Shown in pieces: positions 1 through 8,224 of a DNA stretch of 62,277 nt. The translations under genes and the position numbers were made by a program. The stretch's first letter is position 1. Every line of letters starts with the position of its first letter. The stretch is from an uncultured Lachnospiraceae bacterium (GTDB taxonomy: Bacteria > Bacillota > Clostridia > Lachnospirales > Lachnospiraceae), in contig CANQEL010000013.1 in NCBI GenBank assembly GCA_947594855.1, positions 1-62,277 of the forward strand, given 5' to 3'. The notes below the pieces were generated by a model. It had not been told where the DNA came from, did no database searches, and saw only the letters and a program-made list of their open reading frames with translations.

Positions 1-28
1 CGCTCCTTTTGGTGCGTCAGCGAATCTT

Positions 29-57
29 AGTTTATCAAATTTGAATCCTCTTGTCAA
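29..57 (-). promoter_or_regulatory. Strong sigma-A promoter of stable-RNA type reading off the left edge
   Basis: On the minus strand TTGACA (57-52) is followed by a 17-nt spacer and TAAACT (34-29). An A-rich block (about 58-82) sits directly upstream of the -35 like an UP element. The transcript would start near position 22 and leave the window at once. UP element plus consensus -35 is usual for rRNA or tRNA operons in this group, so a stable RNA operon to the left is inferred, not seen. Positions 1-132 hold no gene. Confidence 0.55.
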
Positions 58-132
58 CACCTTTTTTTATTTTTTTCGCTACTATATAAAGATACCAGAA
101 TACTTAAAAATTTTTGCGGTTAATTCGTTATT

Positions 133-3100
133 TTAGTGTGCATATCCTCCCAATATTTTTTTGTATGCTTTCTTTTTTGACTTTGGCACTTTGATTACTG
201 CATCCGCTCCAATTTTCTTAAATGCATTTTTACCCGCCTTTCTTAATACCTTTGATTTTATTGTTATCTTTTTCAGTTTCCTACATCCATAAAATGCTCT
301 TGCACCTATTTTCTTAATATTGCTTCCGATAACTGCACTTTTAAGTTTTTTACAGTTTTTAAATGCATTTTCTTCTATCCCGGTTACATTAAACGTCTTT
401 TTGTTTATTATTATCTTTGCAGGTACCGTCGCCTTTTTAATATTCTTTTTAACCGGTGATACTAAAACTACAGACCGACCTTTTACCCTGTATTTATATT
501 TTTTATATGTATATACCTTTCCATTTTCTATAGTGGAAACTTCATTCTGCACCGGCTGTATTTCCCCGTTTGAACCATCGTTTTTATTATTATCAGCATC
601 AACAGATGATACAGGTCTTGGTATAGGCGTTTCTATTTCTACCGGGTCTGCGGGGTCATTTACATCTCCAGCGTCTGTAATTGCAGTTATGTCAGAAGGC
701 TCGCCATAGTTTAAGCTCCCTGCCGCAGCTTCATAATGTACTCCTTTCTTCTGCTCAGGAATTATATCATAATCAAGCATGAAAGTTTTTTGTGGTCCAA
801 GATAACTGTCCTTTAGTTTTTCATTGCTTATCACAAGCCTTTCCAGTCCAAGTCCTGCATGTATTCCATATACTCTTATTGTATGTATTCCTTCCGTCAT
901 ATGTTCTGCAGATTCCGATATATGAATATTATTCATAATACCGTCTTTCCATCTGTTATCCCCGTCTGCCGCATAAGAAATATATTTGCCGTCTGGAAGT
1001 GAGTTAATATTCTGTATGTAATTATCATCAACCTGTATTCCATAGAAAAGTTCTACAGGTACATATCCCCAGTCTGACGGTTTGAATATATTGTTGGTCG
1101 TCGTGGTGTACGCCGTAAACGTATAATCCCCTTCCTCTTCGACATATATCCTGTATTCCATATACGGTGCCTCGAGCGGTTCTTCGTATTCTGTAACTAT
1201 TCTTATGTTATTGCCGATTTTTACTGTATGTGTATTACCTGTTTTTTTCATGAAACTTTCCGTTACAGGGAACATTTTCATTGCAGAACGGTATCTTCCA
1301 TATCCATTTATAACGTTCCAGGTTATTCCCCCGGCAGAACTTATATTCCTGCTGACTTCTTCAGCATCAATTGTTATCGTTCCGTTATTTCCAAAATGCG
1401 TTCTTACTCCTTTACTCTTATATTCAGTATATTTTGTATTTACAATAAGTTTTACCGTCTCACCATTTCCTTTTATAACAACGGTTCCGGTTTTGTCTGA
1501 ACGGACTTTTGTCCAGTCCACGGATATGTAAAAATACGCCGCATCTTTTACGGTACCGCCGTTTATAATACGATTACCATCCTTATCAGTAATTTTTATC
1601 CATTCCGATAGTGTTCCTACGGTAAATGAATATTCATTTTTACCGCCGTTTTCCATTGTTATGCAATATCGTTGTTTCATTGTATTGGTAAACAGCGGAA
1701 GTTCAACCGTTCCCTTTTCATATACAGACGCATCGCCATCCACAGATACAAGCATCTTTGCTTCATCAGGAATATTTATCGTACTTCCTTTCGGATAACT
1801 CCAGCCTGAAGAATCCCATGAAACAAATCCTACATGCGGCGATGACATCATGTTTTTCCATTTTTTATCTGACATTGTATTGTTATAATAATCAGTAAGT
1901 TCCTTATCATAATCAACACATTCATCTACCATTTCCGCATATATATTAGCAAGCGAGCTGTTATGCGCCGAATAAAAATTATTAAGCGATTTAAATATCA
2001 TCATTCTTGTGACGTTAGCTGTAGCTACCGCCTGATAATATACAAGCTGATAATATGCATCATCCCACTCAGTACCTTTGAAGTAATTGTTATAATAGTA
2101 ATCTGCCTCATCTATGGTTTTAAGACACAGGTCAAGTACTTCCTGCGCTTCATTATAATTGACATTACTGTAAAGCTCAGGCTTAACGTACTCTGCTTTA
2201 CGGTATGTACTTATTTTAAGGAAATCTGCAACACAGTCAGCCACACCTGCAGCAATATCATCAGGACAATTATTTATACCGCCAAGCTGCTTTTTTAGCC
2301 ATTCTTTTCTGTATGTTTCAGCAGTATTTGGCTGACCCCACTTTTCCATATCATAAGCTATGTCAAGAGCATAATTAAGTTCCATCTCAAGAGGTTTTAT
2401 ATCGCCAACATTTATTACCCATATATTTCTTACATTATAATCATACGCCATAGTCAGCTGATCCCATATATGTTCAAGCTGCGTTGAGCTGACCCATTCA
2501 TACGCTCCGGTTCCAACATGTCCGTCAAGATGATAATACAATCCCCATCCGGCATCCCTATATCTTACGCTTTCTTCAGGGAGTGAACGTATATTACCAT
2601 AATTATCATCAGTCAGCATAATTGTAATATCATCCATTCCCTCCCACTTATTCAGACCGTCTATGCTTCCGTCATCCGGGCCATAGAAAAATTCCTCATT
2701 TTCACTATACGGAATATATATTTTAAATGCATCTTTGGTCTTGGAATCCGGATTATCTTCAATATAATTATTAATTATCCCATTCTGGTCGCTTATAATA
2801 GTTTTAAGGCGGTCTATATTCTGCTGTACTGTTCCTCCAAGCGCACTGTCGCCCTCACCACGCATACCCATTGTTATCGTATTTTCAAAGTTTCCGTTTC
2901 TTTTAATTCCATCTTCCCAGAACTTATATATTGCATCGCTGTTTTTATCATAATCCCAGGCATTGCTGCTGCCATAATTCCTATACACCCTCTGCCACTC
3001 TACACCGGCGCGGCAGCATGCCTCGTGATGTGATGTACCCATGCATATGCCGTAAGCATCAGCAAAAACCGCATTAGCAAGTTTAAATTCCTTACCTTCA

Positions 3101-3978
3101 TCCGAAAAACTGTTGCCCCACATCGCAGGCCACAGATAATTGGCTTTCATACGTATAAGAAGCTCAAAAATATGTTTATAACAATTCTCATTTACTCCGC
3201 CAAATGCAGTATGCGCCCAACCGGTAAAAGAAGGAGATTCATCGTTTATAAAAAATCCACGGTATTTAACCGACGGTTCTTTTGCCAGATACATATCCGG
3301 TTTATTAAACTCTAACAGCGCATCATCAAGATATACCTCAGAATATTTTACAGGCACTGCATCCGCCATATATACCCATGCAGATACTCCTATGTGCTCT
3401 GATATATTAAACAATCCGTACATTGCGCCACGCTTATTTGAACCGGTAATAACAAGTGCATTATTTATGCTGCCATATCCGCATGATGCAAGCACATCTC
3501 CGCTTACAAACTGCATCTGATAACAGTCCCACTTAAGCTCTCCGTCTCTGTAAAGTCCAGATACATCGATACTTCCTCTTGAAATAAGCGTATCTATCAC
3601 CCGGTTTCCGCCTATTGTTCCGGCAATAATAACATTTTCCGACATTTCAGACGCATCAGTAACAACTTGCGCCTGCTGCCCGGTTACAAGCCCCACATCC
3701 TCCGCAAACGTATCTGCAATAATCTCAAGACCACAGTATTCGTGTCCTCCGCCTGCACTTATTTCTTCATTTGCAGTATCTATATATACCTTCGCCTGAG
3801 CCTGTCCGTCTGCAAGTAAAAATCCATTTTTATTGCCAAGTGTTTCTCCTACATTCTGTACAAACATCTCATCATTTTCTTTTTTATTTTCTGCCTGTAC
3901 TGTCAAACTGTTAATATTAAAATCTGCCATAGTTAATAACATTGTCAGAATCAGCATAATAGCAAATGCCTTCTTCAT
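133..3978 (-). CDS. Secreted GH115 xylan alpha-glucuronidase with C-terminal basic BspA-type LRR domain
   Basis: This is a 1281-aa secreted protein. ATG at 3978 is preferred over an upstream in-frame TTG (3996) because AAAGGGAGAGG lies just before the ATG and after the TTG. A signal peptide covers about residues 1-29 (hydrophobic core, then VQA-E). The GH115 catalytic region follows, with family-like stretches such as YRGFFINDESPS (about 240-250) and MGTSHHEACCR (about 310-325). A beta-sandwich C-terminal GH115 domain lies at about 950-1090. The family removes (4-O-methyl)glucuronic acid from xylan. The last ~115 residues are Lys-rich with BspA LRR signatures (ENAFKNCKKL, ARAFYGCRKL), which are not part of the GH115 core and probably anchor the enzyme to the wall. 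It is divergent from an AraC regulator, suggesting substrate-inducible control. Family assignment is firm; exact specificity is inferred. Confidence 0.9.
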   Translation of the reverse strand: MKKAFAIMLILTMLLTMADFNINSLTVQAENKKENDEMFVQNVGETLGNKNGFLLADGQAQAKVYIDTANEEISAGGGHEYCGLEIIADTFAEDVGLVTGQQAQVVTDASEMSENVIIAGTIGGNRVIDTLISRGSIDVSGLYRDGELKWDCYQMQFVSGDVLASCGYGSINNALVITGSNKRGAMYGLFNISEHIGVSAWVYMADAVPVKYSEVYLDDALLEFNKPDMYLAKEPSVKYRGFFINDESPSFTGWAHTAFGGVNENCYKHIFELLIRMKANYLWPAMWGNSFSDEGKEFKLANAVFADAYGICMGTSHHEACCRAGVEWQRVYRNYGSSNAWDYDKNSDAIYKFWEDGIKRNGNFENTITMGMRGEGDSALGGTVQQNIDRLKTIISDQNGIINNYIEDNPDSKTKDAFKIYIPYSENEEFFYGPDDGSIDGLNKWEGMDDITIMLTDDNYGNIRSLPEESVRYRDAGWGLYYHLDGHVGTGAYEWVSSTQLEHIWDQLTMAYDYNVRNIWVINVGDIKPLEMELNYALDIAYDMEKWGQPNTAETYRKEWLKKQLGGINNCPDDIAAGVADCVADFLKISTYRKAEYVKPELYSNVNYNEAQEVLDLCLKTIDEADYYYNNYFKGTEWDDAYYQLVYYQAVATANVTRMMIFKSLNNFYSAHNSSLANIYAEMVDECVDYDKELTDYYNNTMSDKKWKNMMSSPHVGFVSWDSSGWSYPKGSTINIPDEAKMLVSVDGDASVYEKGTVELPLFTNTMKQRYCITMENGGKNEYSFTVGTLSEWIKITDKDGNRIINGGTVKDAAYFYISVDWTKVRSDKTGTVVIKGNGETVKLIVNTKYTEYKSKGVRTHFGNNGTITIDAEEVSRNISSAGGITWNVINGYGRYRSAMKMFPVTESFMKKTGNTHTVKIGNNIRIVTEYEEPLEAPYMEYRIYVEEEGDYTFTAYTTTTNNIFKPSDWGYVPVELFYGIQVDDNYIQNINSLPDGKYISYAADGDNRWKDGIMNNIHISESAEHMTEGIHTIRVYGIHAGLGLERLVISNEKLKDSYLGPQKTFMLDYDIIPEQKKGVHYEAAAGSLNYGEPSDITAITDAGDVNDPADPVEIETPIPRPVSSVDADNNKNDGSNGEIQPVQNEVSTIENGKVYTYKKYKYRVKGRSVVLVSPVKKNIKKATVPAKIIINKKTFNVTGIEENAFKNCKKLKSAVIGSNIKKIGARAFYGCRKLKKITIKSKVLRKAGKNAFKKIGADAVIKVPKSKKKAYKKILGGYAH

Positions 3979-4010
3979 ATGACCTCTCCCTTTCAAGAAA
4001 TTTTTCTTAC

Positions 4011-4040
4011 TTGAATTATATTATGGTTTCGTGATATAAT
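4011..4040 (+). promoter_or_regulatory. Candidate promoter of the AraC regulator
   Basis: TTGAAT (4011-4016), 18-nt spacer, TATAAT (4035-4040) with the extended -10 dinucleotide TG at 4032-4033. The start site would be near 4047, giving a leader of about 60 nt. Predicted from sequence only. Confidence 0.5.
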
Positions 4041-4048
4041 CCTTGCAA
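4020..4048 (-). promoter_or_regulatory. Candidate promoter of the GH115 gene
   Basis: Minus-strand TTGCAA (4048-4043), 17-nt spacer, CATAAT (4025-4020). It overlaps the oppositely directed araC promoter, whose -10 lies inside this spacer, so the two promoters should compete and could be switched by one bound regulator. Confidence 0.4.
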
Positions 4049-4105
4049 ATATAACAGTAAATATTGCGTGAACATATACTTTTCTCAAAAGGAGATGACT
4101 GTATA

Positions 4106-4957
4106 ATGCATACCGACAATATACTTAACATTGATTACGATTCAGATATCATATGCTATCACAACTATAAAACCAACTTTCTTACAGGCGATAATCCACC
4201 TTACCACCGCCATAATGATACGTATGAAATCTATCTGTTTATTGATGGAAATGTAATGATGTGTATTGACGACATATGTTATAAAATGTCTCCAGGAGAT
4301 CTTGTTACCATATCCCCCGGCCAGCTCCACAGAAGTATAATAGTATGCGGTCCCGTATATGAACGCATCTCTATTAATATTACTGAAGCCGTTATCAACT
4401 CTCTTTCATCGGAAAATACAGATCTTCTTGAAATATTCAAATCAGACATGATTAAAAAAAGTAAAATTATACATCTTTCTTCCTATAACTTAAAAGAGTG
4501 TATAAAACTTATAGACAATTATATATGTTTACGTGATTCTGATACATATGGAAGTGATATAATCAGTATGTGCAGACTCGCAGAAATACTTATATATACC
4601 AACAGATTATTTCGTGATTCCAGGTTTAAACCGTATAACAACATAATACCTCCGATTGTATTTAACACAATGCAATATATCGATAAGCATCTTACGGAAG
4701 AAATTACTTTGCAGAAACTAAGCAGTTCACTTAATTACAGCAGCAATTATTTAAGTTCCCAATTTAAACTTTATACAAAAATATCCCTGAGGGAATATAT
4801 ACTTGACCAGAGGATTGAATGTGCAAAAAAATATCTTAACGAAGGCAGAAGTGTCTCTGAAACGTGCCTGATGTCGGGATTTAACGACTATTCCAATTTT
4901 ATAAGAAGTTTTACTAAAAAAACCGGGGTATCGCCGGGAAGATATCGCAGAAGTTAA
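4106..4957 (+). CDS. AraC-family transcriptional regulator with cupin sensor domain
   Basis: This is a 283-aa regulator. The start at 4106 is chosen because AAAAGGAG (4087-4094) precedes it; an upstream in-frame TTG at 4064 lacks a good site. The N-terminal half is a cupin-like ligand domain (HRHNDTYEIY near residue 38, then SPGDLVTISPGQLHRS). The last ~100 residues are a double helix-turn-helix AraC domain ending with the family signature (SNFIRSFTKKTGVSPGRYR). Regulators of this layout commonly sense sugars. It is divergent from the GH115 gene with overlapping promoters, so control of that enzyme by xylan-derived oligosaccharides is a reasonable inference. It converges with the MATE gene, the 3' ends overlapping by 4 bp. 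Confidence 0.88.
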   Translation: MHTDNILNIDYDSDIICYHNYKTNFLTGDNPPYHRHNDTYEIYLFIDGNVMMCIDDICYKMSPGDLVTISPGQLHRSIIVCGPVYERISINITEAVINSLSSENTDLLEIFKSDMIKKSKIIHLSSYNLKECIKLIDNYICLRDSDTYGSDIISMCRLAEILIYTNRLFRDSRFKPYNNIIPPIVFNTMQYIDKHLTEEITLQKLSSSLNYSSNYLSSQFKLYTKISLREYILDQRIECAKKYLNEGRSVSETCLMSGFNDYSNFIRSFTKKTGVSPGRYRRS

Positions 4958-6318
4958 TTATCCCTAAGCTGTAAAGTATAATTTTTTTTAAGCATTATCA
5001 CAAAATAAATACCGCACAAAATAATCTGTACAACTGTTGATGCCGGCGTTGCAAGCCCTATATGAAACAACGATACCGGCACCTGTCTGCTCATGAGCCA
5101 TGATACCGGGAGCCTTACCCCAAATGCGCCGATTATTCCCTGAAGCATAACAAAGGTTGTACTTCCGCAGCCATTAAAATATCCTATAAAACAGAATAAA
5201 AATGATGTAAGCATACAATCAATTGCATATGCTTTCAGATAATCTGCCGCGGCAAGAATTATTTCAGTATCTTTGGCAAATATTCCTGCAAGTATATCGC
5301 CATGAAAAAACGCCATATATCCTATTATTATTCCTGCAGCAAGTGATGAAGCGATTCCGCACAACAGCGCCTTCCGCGCTCTTTTCGGTCTGCCTGCGCC
5401 TATATTCTGGGCTACAAATGCAGACATTGACTGCATATAGGCAGATGGAACAAGCATAATGAAACCGCACATTTTTTCCGCAACCCCTACGCCGGCTGAA
5501 GCCGTAAGGCCAAGTCCGTTTACTATAGCCAGTATTACCAGAAAAGAAATGCTGACAAGCAGGTCCTGAAGCGCAATCGGAATACCAAGTCCCAATATCT
5601 TCTTTATATAGATACCTTTGAGTTTTATATCTTTTATAGTAAATACGAATGGCAATTTTCTTCTTTTTATTATTAACAATGAAAGAACAACGCTCACTGC
5701 CTGGGCAAATACTGTTGCAAACGCTGCACCGGCTGCACCCATTTTAAAGACAGCTACAAACAGCAAATCGCCTGCAATATTAAGTATACAGGCAATGGCT
5801 ACCGTTATAAGCGGCATCCGGGAATCTCCTATCCCCCTGAATATACTTCCCACAAGATTATAAGCAACAATAAATACTGAACCGGCTGAACATATAACTA
5901 TATAATAAACAGTATCAGAAAATGCTTCTTTTGGTGCCTGCATAAGCTGAGCTAATTGAGATGAAAACAGTATTACTACAACAGTAAGCACTACGGAAAT
6001 AATTCCAAACAACCCTATTCCACTTCCAATAATGCGGCCTGCTTCCTGCTTCTGGCCCGCGCCGATTTTATTACCAACATATACGGTAAGCCCCATTGAA
6101 AGGCTCGTAACAACAACGGTAATTGTATGCATTATCTGACTTCCTGTTGATACTGCAGATACATATACGTCAGCAAAGGTGCCGCCAAATTGTCCTACCA
6201 CGAACAAATCGACCGCACCATACATAGCCTGTAAAAATAACGCCAGTAAAACCGGAAGCGCAAAACGGATTAGTGGAGAAAAGATTTTTCCCTCAGTAAA
6301 ATTCTGTGTTTTCTCCAT
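4954..6318 (-). CDS. MATE-family multidrug/organic cation efflux transporter
   Basis: This 454-aa membrane protein has the two-fold MATE organisation of about twelve hydrophobic helices. Family-typical segments include the first helices (PLIRFALPVLLALFLQ, then VDLFVVGQFGG) and the second-half repeat (KILGLGIPIALQDLL). MATE proteins export drugs or metabolites by H+ or Na+ antiport; the substrate cannot be read from sequence. It lies 2 bp downstream of the ybjQ-like gene in the same direction, so the two are probably cotranscribed. It is one of three MATE genes in this window. Confidence 0.9.
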   Translation of the reverse strand: MEKTQNFTEGKIFSPLIRFALPVLLALFLQAMYGAVDLFVVGQFGGTFADVYVSAVSTGSQIMHTITVVVTSLSMGLTVYVGNKIGAGQKQEAGRIIGSGIGLFGIISVVLTVVVILFSSQLAQLMQAPKEAFSDTVYYIVICSAGSVFIVAYNLVGSIFRGIGDSRMPLITVAIACILNIAGDLLFVAVFKMGAAGAAFATVFAQAVSVVLSLLIIKRRKLPFVFTIKDIKLKGIYIKKILGLGIPIALQDLLVSISFLVILAIVNGLGLTASAGVGVAEKMCGFIMLVPSAYMQSMSAFVAQNIGAGRPKRARKALLCGIASSLAAGIIIGYMAFFHGDILAGIFAKDTEIILAAADYLKAYAIDCMLTSFLFCFIGYFNGCGSTTFVMLQGIIGAFGVRLPVSWLMSRQVPVSLFHIGLATPASTVVQIILCGIYFVIMLKKNYTLQLRDN

Positions 6319-6320
6319 TA

Positions 6321-6635
6321 TTAACCCACAAATTTTACGGCTGTTCCATAAGCCATTACTTCCGCTGCACCCTGCACAACTGATGATGAAGCATACCTTA
6401 CATTCACAATAGCGTCAGCTCCAAGCTGTTCAGCTTCGGCAACCATCCTGCCTGTGGCAAGGTCTCTGGCTTTATTCATCATTTCAGTGTATGACTTAAG
6501 CTCTCCACCAACAAGATTCTTAAAACTCTGTGTAATATCACGTCCCACATTTTTTGTCTGAATTGTACTGCCTCTTACAATTCCGAGCATTTCAAGTTCT
6601 TTTCCCGTGATATAATCTGTGTTTACGATTATCAT
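6321..6635 (-). CDS. YbjQ/UPF0145 family small protein
   Basis: A 104-aa protein of full family length, with the characteristic N-terminus (NTDYITGKELEMLGIVRG), a middle ARDLATGRMVAEAEQLGADA segment and a C-terminal VMAYGTAVKF. The family is a small oligomeric fold sometimes called heavy-metal-binding, but no biochemical role is established. The ribosome binding site AAAGGGGG precedes the ATG. The MATE gene follows after 2 bp, pointing to a two-gene operon. Confidence 0.88.
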   Translation of the reverse strand: MIIVNTDYITGKELEMLGIVRGSTIQTKNVGRDITQSFKNLVGGELKSYTEMMNKARDLATGRMVAEAEQLGADAIVNVRYASSSVVQGAAEVMAYGTAVKFVG

Positions 6636-6859
6636 GTTTTTGTTCCCCCTTTAAGGTAATAATATGTGGATTGGATTATGAAATGTGTTGTGCATTATAT
6701 TCTATACCGATTGTACTGATTTCACAATATTTATAGTATAAAATTCAATTTCATAATCAACTATAATATTTATTTTAACATATATGGCAGCAATTTTCAT
6801 CTATCTTTGAGTATAAAATATAAAAAATTTACAACACTTCATTCAATCATTTAAATTGG

Positions 6860-6888
6860 TTTCCAAAATGGCTTATTAATGTTATAAT
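6860..6888 (+). promoter_or_regulatory. Promoter of the BspA-type LRR protein; note on the 6636-6932 gap
   Basis: TTTCCA (6860-6865), 17-nt spacer, TATAAT (6883-6888) preceded by an extended -10 TG. The same promoter and leader recur in decayed form near 9892-9919, which supports it being real. The rest of the 6636-6859 gap is AT-rich, with nothing else I can support. Confidence 0.5.
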
Positions 6889-6932
6889 TGCATTGTCTTC
6901 AAAATAAATTAAGTTTACAAGGAGGATATATT

Positions 6933-8111
6933 ATGAAAACAAAGCACAAACTGATGGCGTATTTTCTTTCTTTTGCGCTTATTTTAGGAATGATTTCAAC
7001 TGTAAACGTATCGGCGGCAAAAAAAATTGGCTTAAGCAATAAGAAAATAACTATTACAAAAGGAAGCAGTAAAACGATAAAGGTAAAGAACACAAAGAAA
7101 AAAGTAACATGGAAGGTATTATCCGGTAAGAAGTGCATTACCTTAAAGAAAAAAGGTAAAACAGCGGCAACAATCAAGGGCAAGAAAAAAGGCATGGCAA
7201 AAATACAGGCGCTTGTTGAGAAGAAAAAACTTGTCTGTACTGTTACAGTAGATGATAAGGTTATATCTGAACAGCAGAATAATCCGTCAGCAACGGCAGA
7301 CATTAATAGTCCCGCGCAAGGCAGCGGTAAACCAACGCAGACACCAGATACTACAGTACCTACAGAACCTCCGTATCAAGGAGAAATAATTACCCTGCAT
7401 TATAATGATGACAATGCGGATGAGATTATAGAACAGATAGAAGATTCTAAGAATCCGGTTCATGTAATTGTTGATGAAGGCGTAACCAACATAGAGGATA
7501 ATGCATTCTCTGAATGTAGCAGTCTTTCGAGCATAGATATGCCAGAAAGCGTAACTAGCATTGGGGATAGTGCATTTTATGGATGCAGCAGTCTTACAAG
7601 TATCGAGATACCGGAAAGTGTAACAAGCATTTTGGAGTGGGCATTTCAGAACTGCAGCAGCCTTACTAGTATAGAGATACCGGGAAGCGTAACAAGCATC
7701 GGGGATGGCGCATTTTTTGGATGCGACAGTCTTACTAGTATTAAAGTAACAGGAAATAATCAAATTTATGACAGCAGAAATGATTGTAATGCAATTATTG
7801 AAACAGAAACCAACACGTTGATTATAGGATGTAAAAATACTAAAATACCGAAAAGCGTAACAAACATTGGGCGTTATGCATTTGGCGGATGCAGCAACCT
7901 TACTAATATAGAGATACCGGTAAGCGTAACTAGCATTGGGGAAGGTGCATTTTATAGCTGCAGCAGCCTTACGAGTATAGAAATACCGGAAAGCGTAACA
8001 GGCATAGGAGAGATTGCATTTTATGGATGCGACGGCCTTACTAGTATTATATGGCAGGATACTACCTACGGTAGTGTAGACAAATTTATTAAAGCCTTTC
8101 AGGGTGTGTGA
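6933..8111 (+). CDS. Secreted BspA-type leucine-rich-repeat surface protein
   Basis: This is a 392-aa secreted protein. The ATG at 6933 follows AAGGAGGAT and begins a clear signal peptide (KHKLMAYFLSFALILGM, cleavage near VSA-A). Residues about 27-105 form a very Lys-rich Ig-like (Big_2-like) module. A Thr/Pro linker follows (about 115-145). Then come about six BspA/TpLRR (LRR_5) repeats with the pattern AF..C.SLTSI.IP.SVTSIG, interrupted around residues 270-300 by a short non-repeat segment. No sortase motif is seen, so the basic module may bind wall polymers. BspA-type LRRs often mediate adhesion; the ligand is unknown. The 5' end has a degenerate copy at 9872-10031. Confidence 0.85.
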   Translation: MKTKHKLMAYFLSFALILGMISTVNVSAAKKIGLSNKKITITKGSSKTIKVKNTKKKVTWKVLSGKKCITLKKKGKTAATIKGKKKGMAKIQALVEKKKLVCTVTVDDKVISEQQNNPSATADINSPAQGSGKPTQTPDTTVPTEPPYQGEIITLHYNDDNADEIIEQIEDSKNPVHVIVDEGVTNIEDNAFSECSSLSSIDMPESVTSIGDSAFYGCSSLTSIEIPESVTSILEWAFQNCSSLTSIEIPGSVTSIGDGAFFGCDSLTSIKVTGNNQIYDSRNDCNAIIETETNTLIIGCKNTKIPKSVTNIGRYAFGGCSNLTNIEIPVSVTSIGEGAFYSCSSLTSIEIPESVTGIGEIAFYGCDGLTSIIWQDTTYGSVDKFIKAFQGV

Positions 8112-8150
8112 CTAAAGGTCTGTAAATACTTATCTTATATGATAATGATT

Positions 8151-8190
8151 GGGCTGAAGGCTCTCTAATGAGCTTCCAGCCCTTGTTTTA
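8151..8190 (+). terminator. Rho-independent terminator of the BspA-type gene
   Basis: GGGCTGAAGGCT (8151-8162) pairs imperfectly with AGCTTCCAGCCC (8171-8182) around an 8-nt loop and is followed by TTGTTTTA. It lies between the converging LRR protein genes. Confidence 0.7.
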
Positions 8191-8224
8191 TATATAACTT
8201 TTTTACCAACTCTCCGAAATCAGC

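Noticed and set aside
7480-8060. Repeats of about 69 bp, considered as a CRISPR or satellite array
   Set aside because: They are in-frame leucine-rich-repeat codons of the BspA-type protein, with no spacers of constant length. No CRISPR array is visible anywhere in the window.
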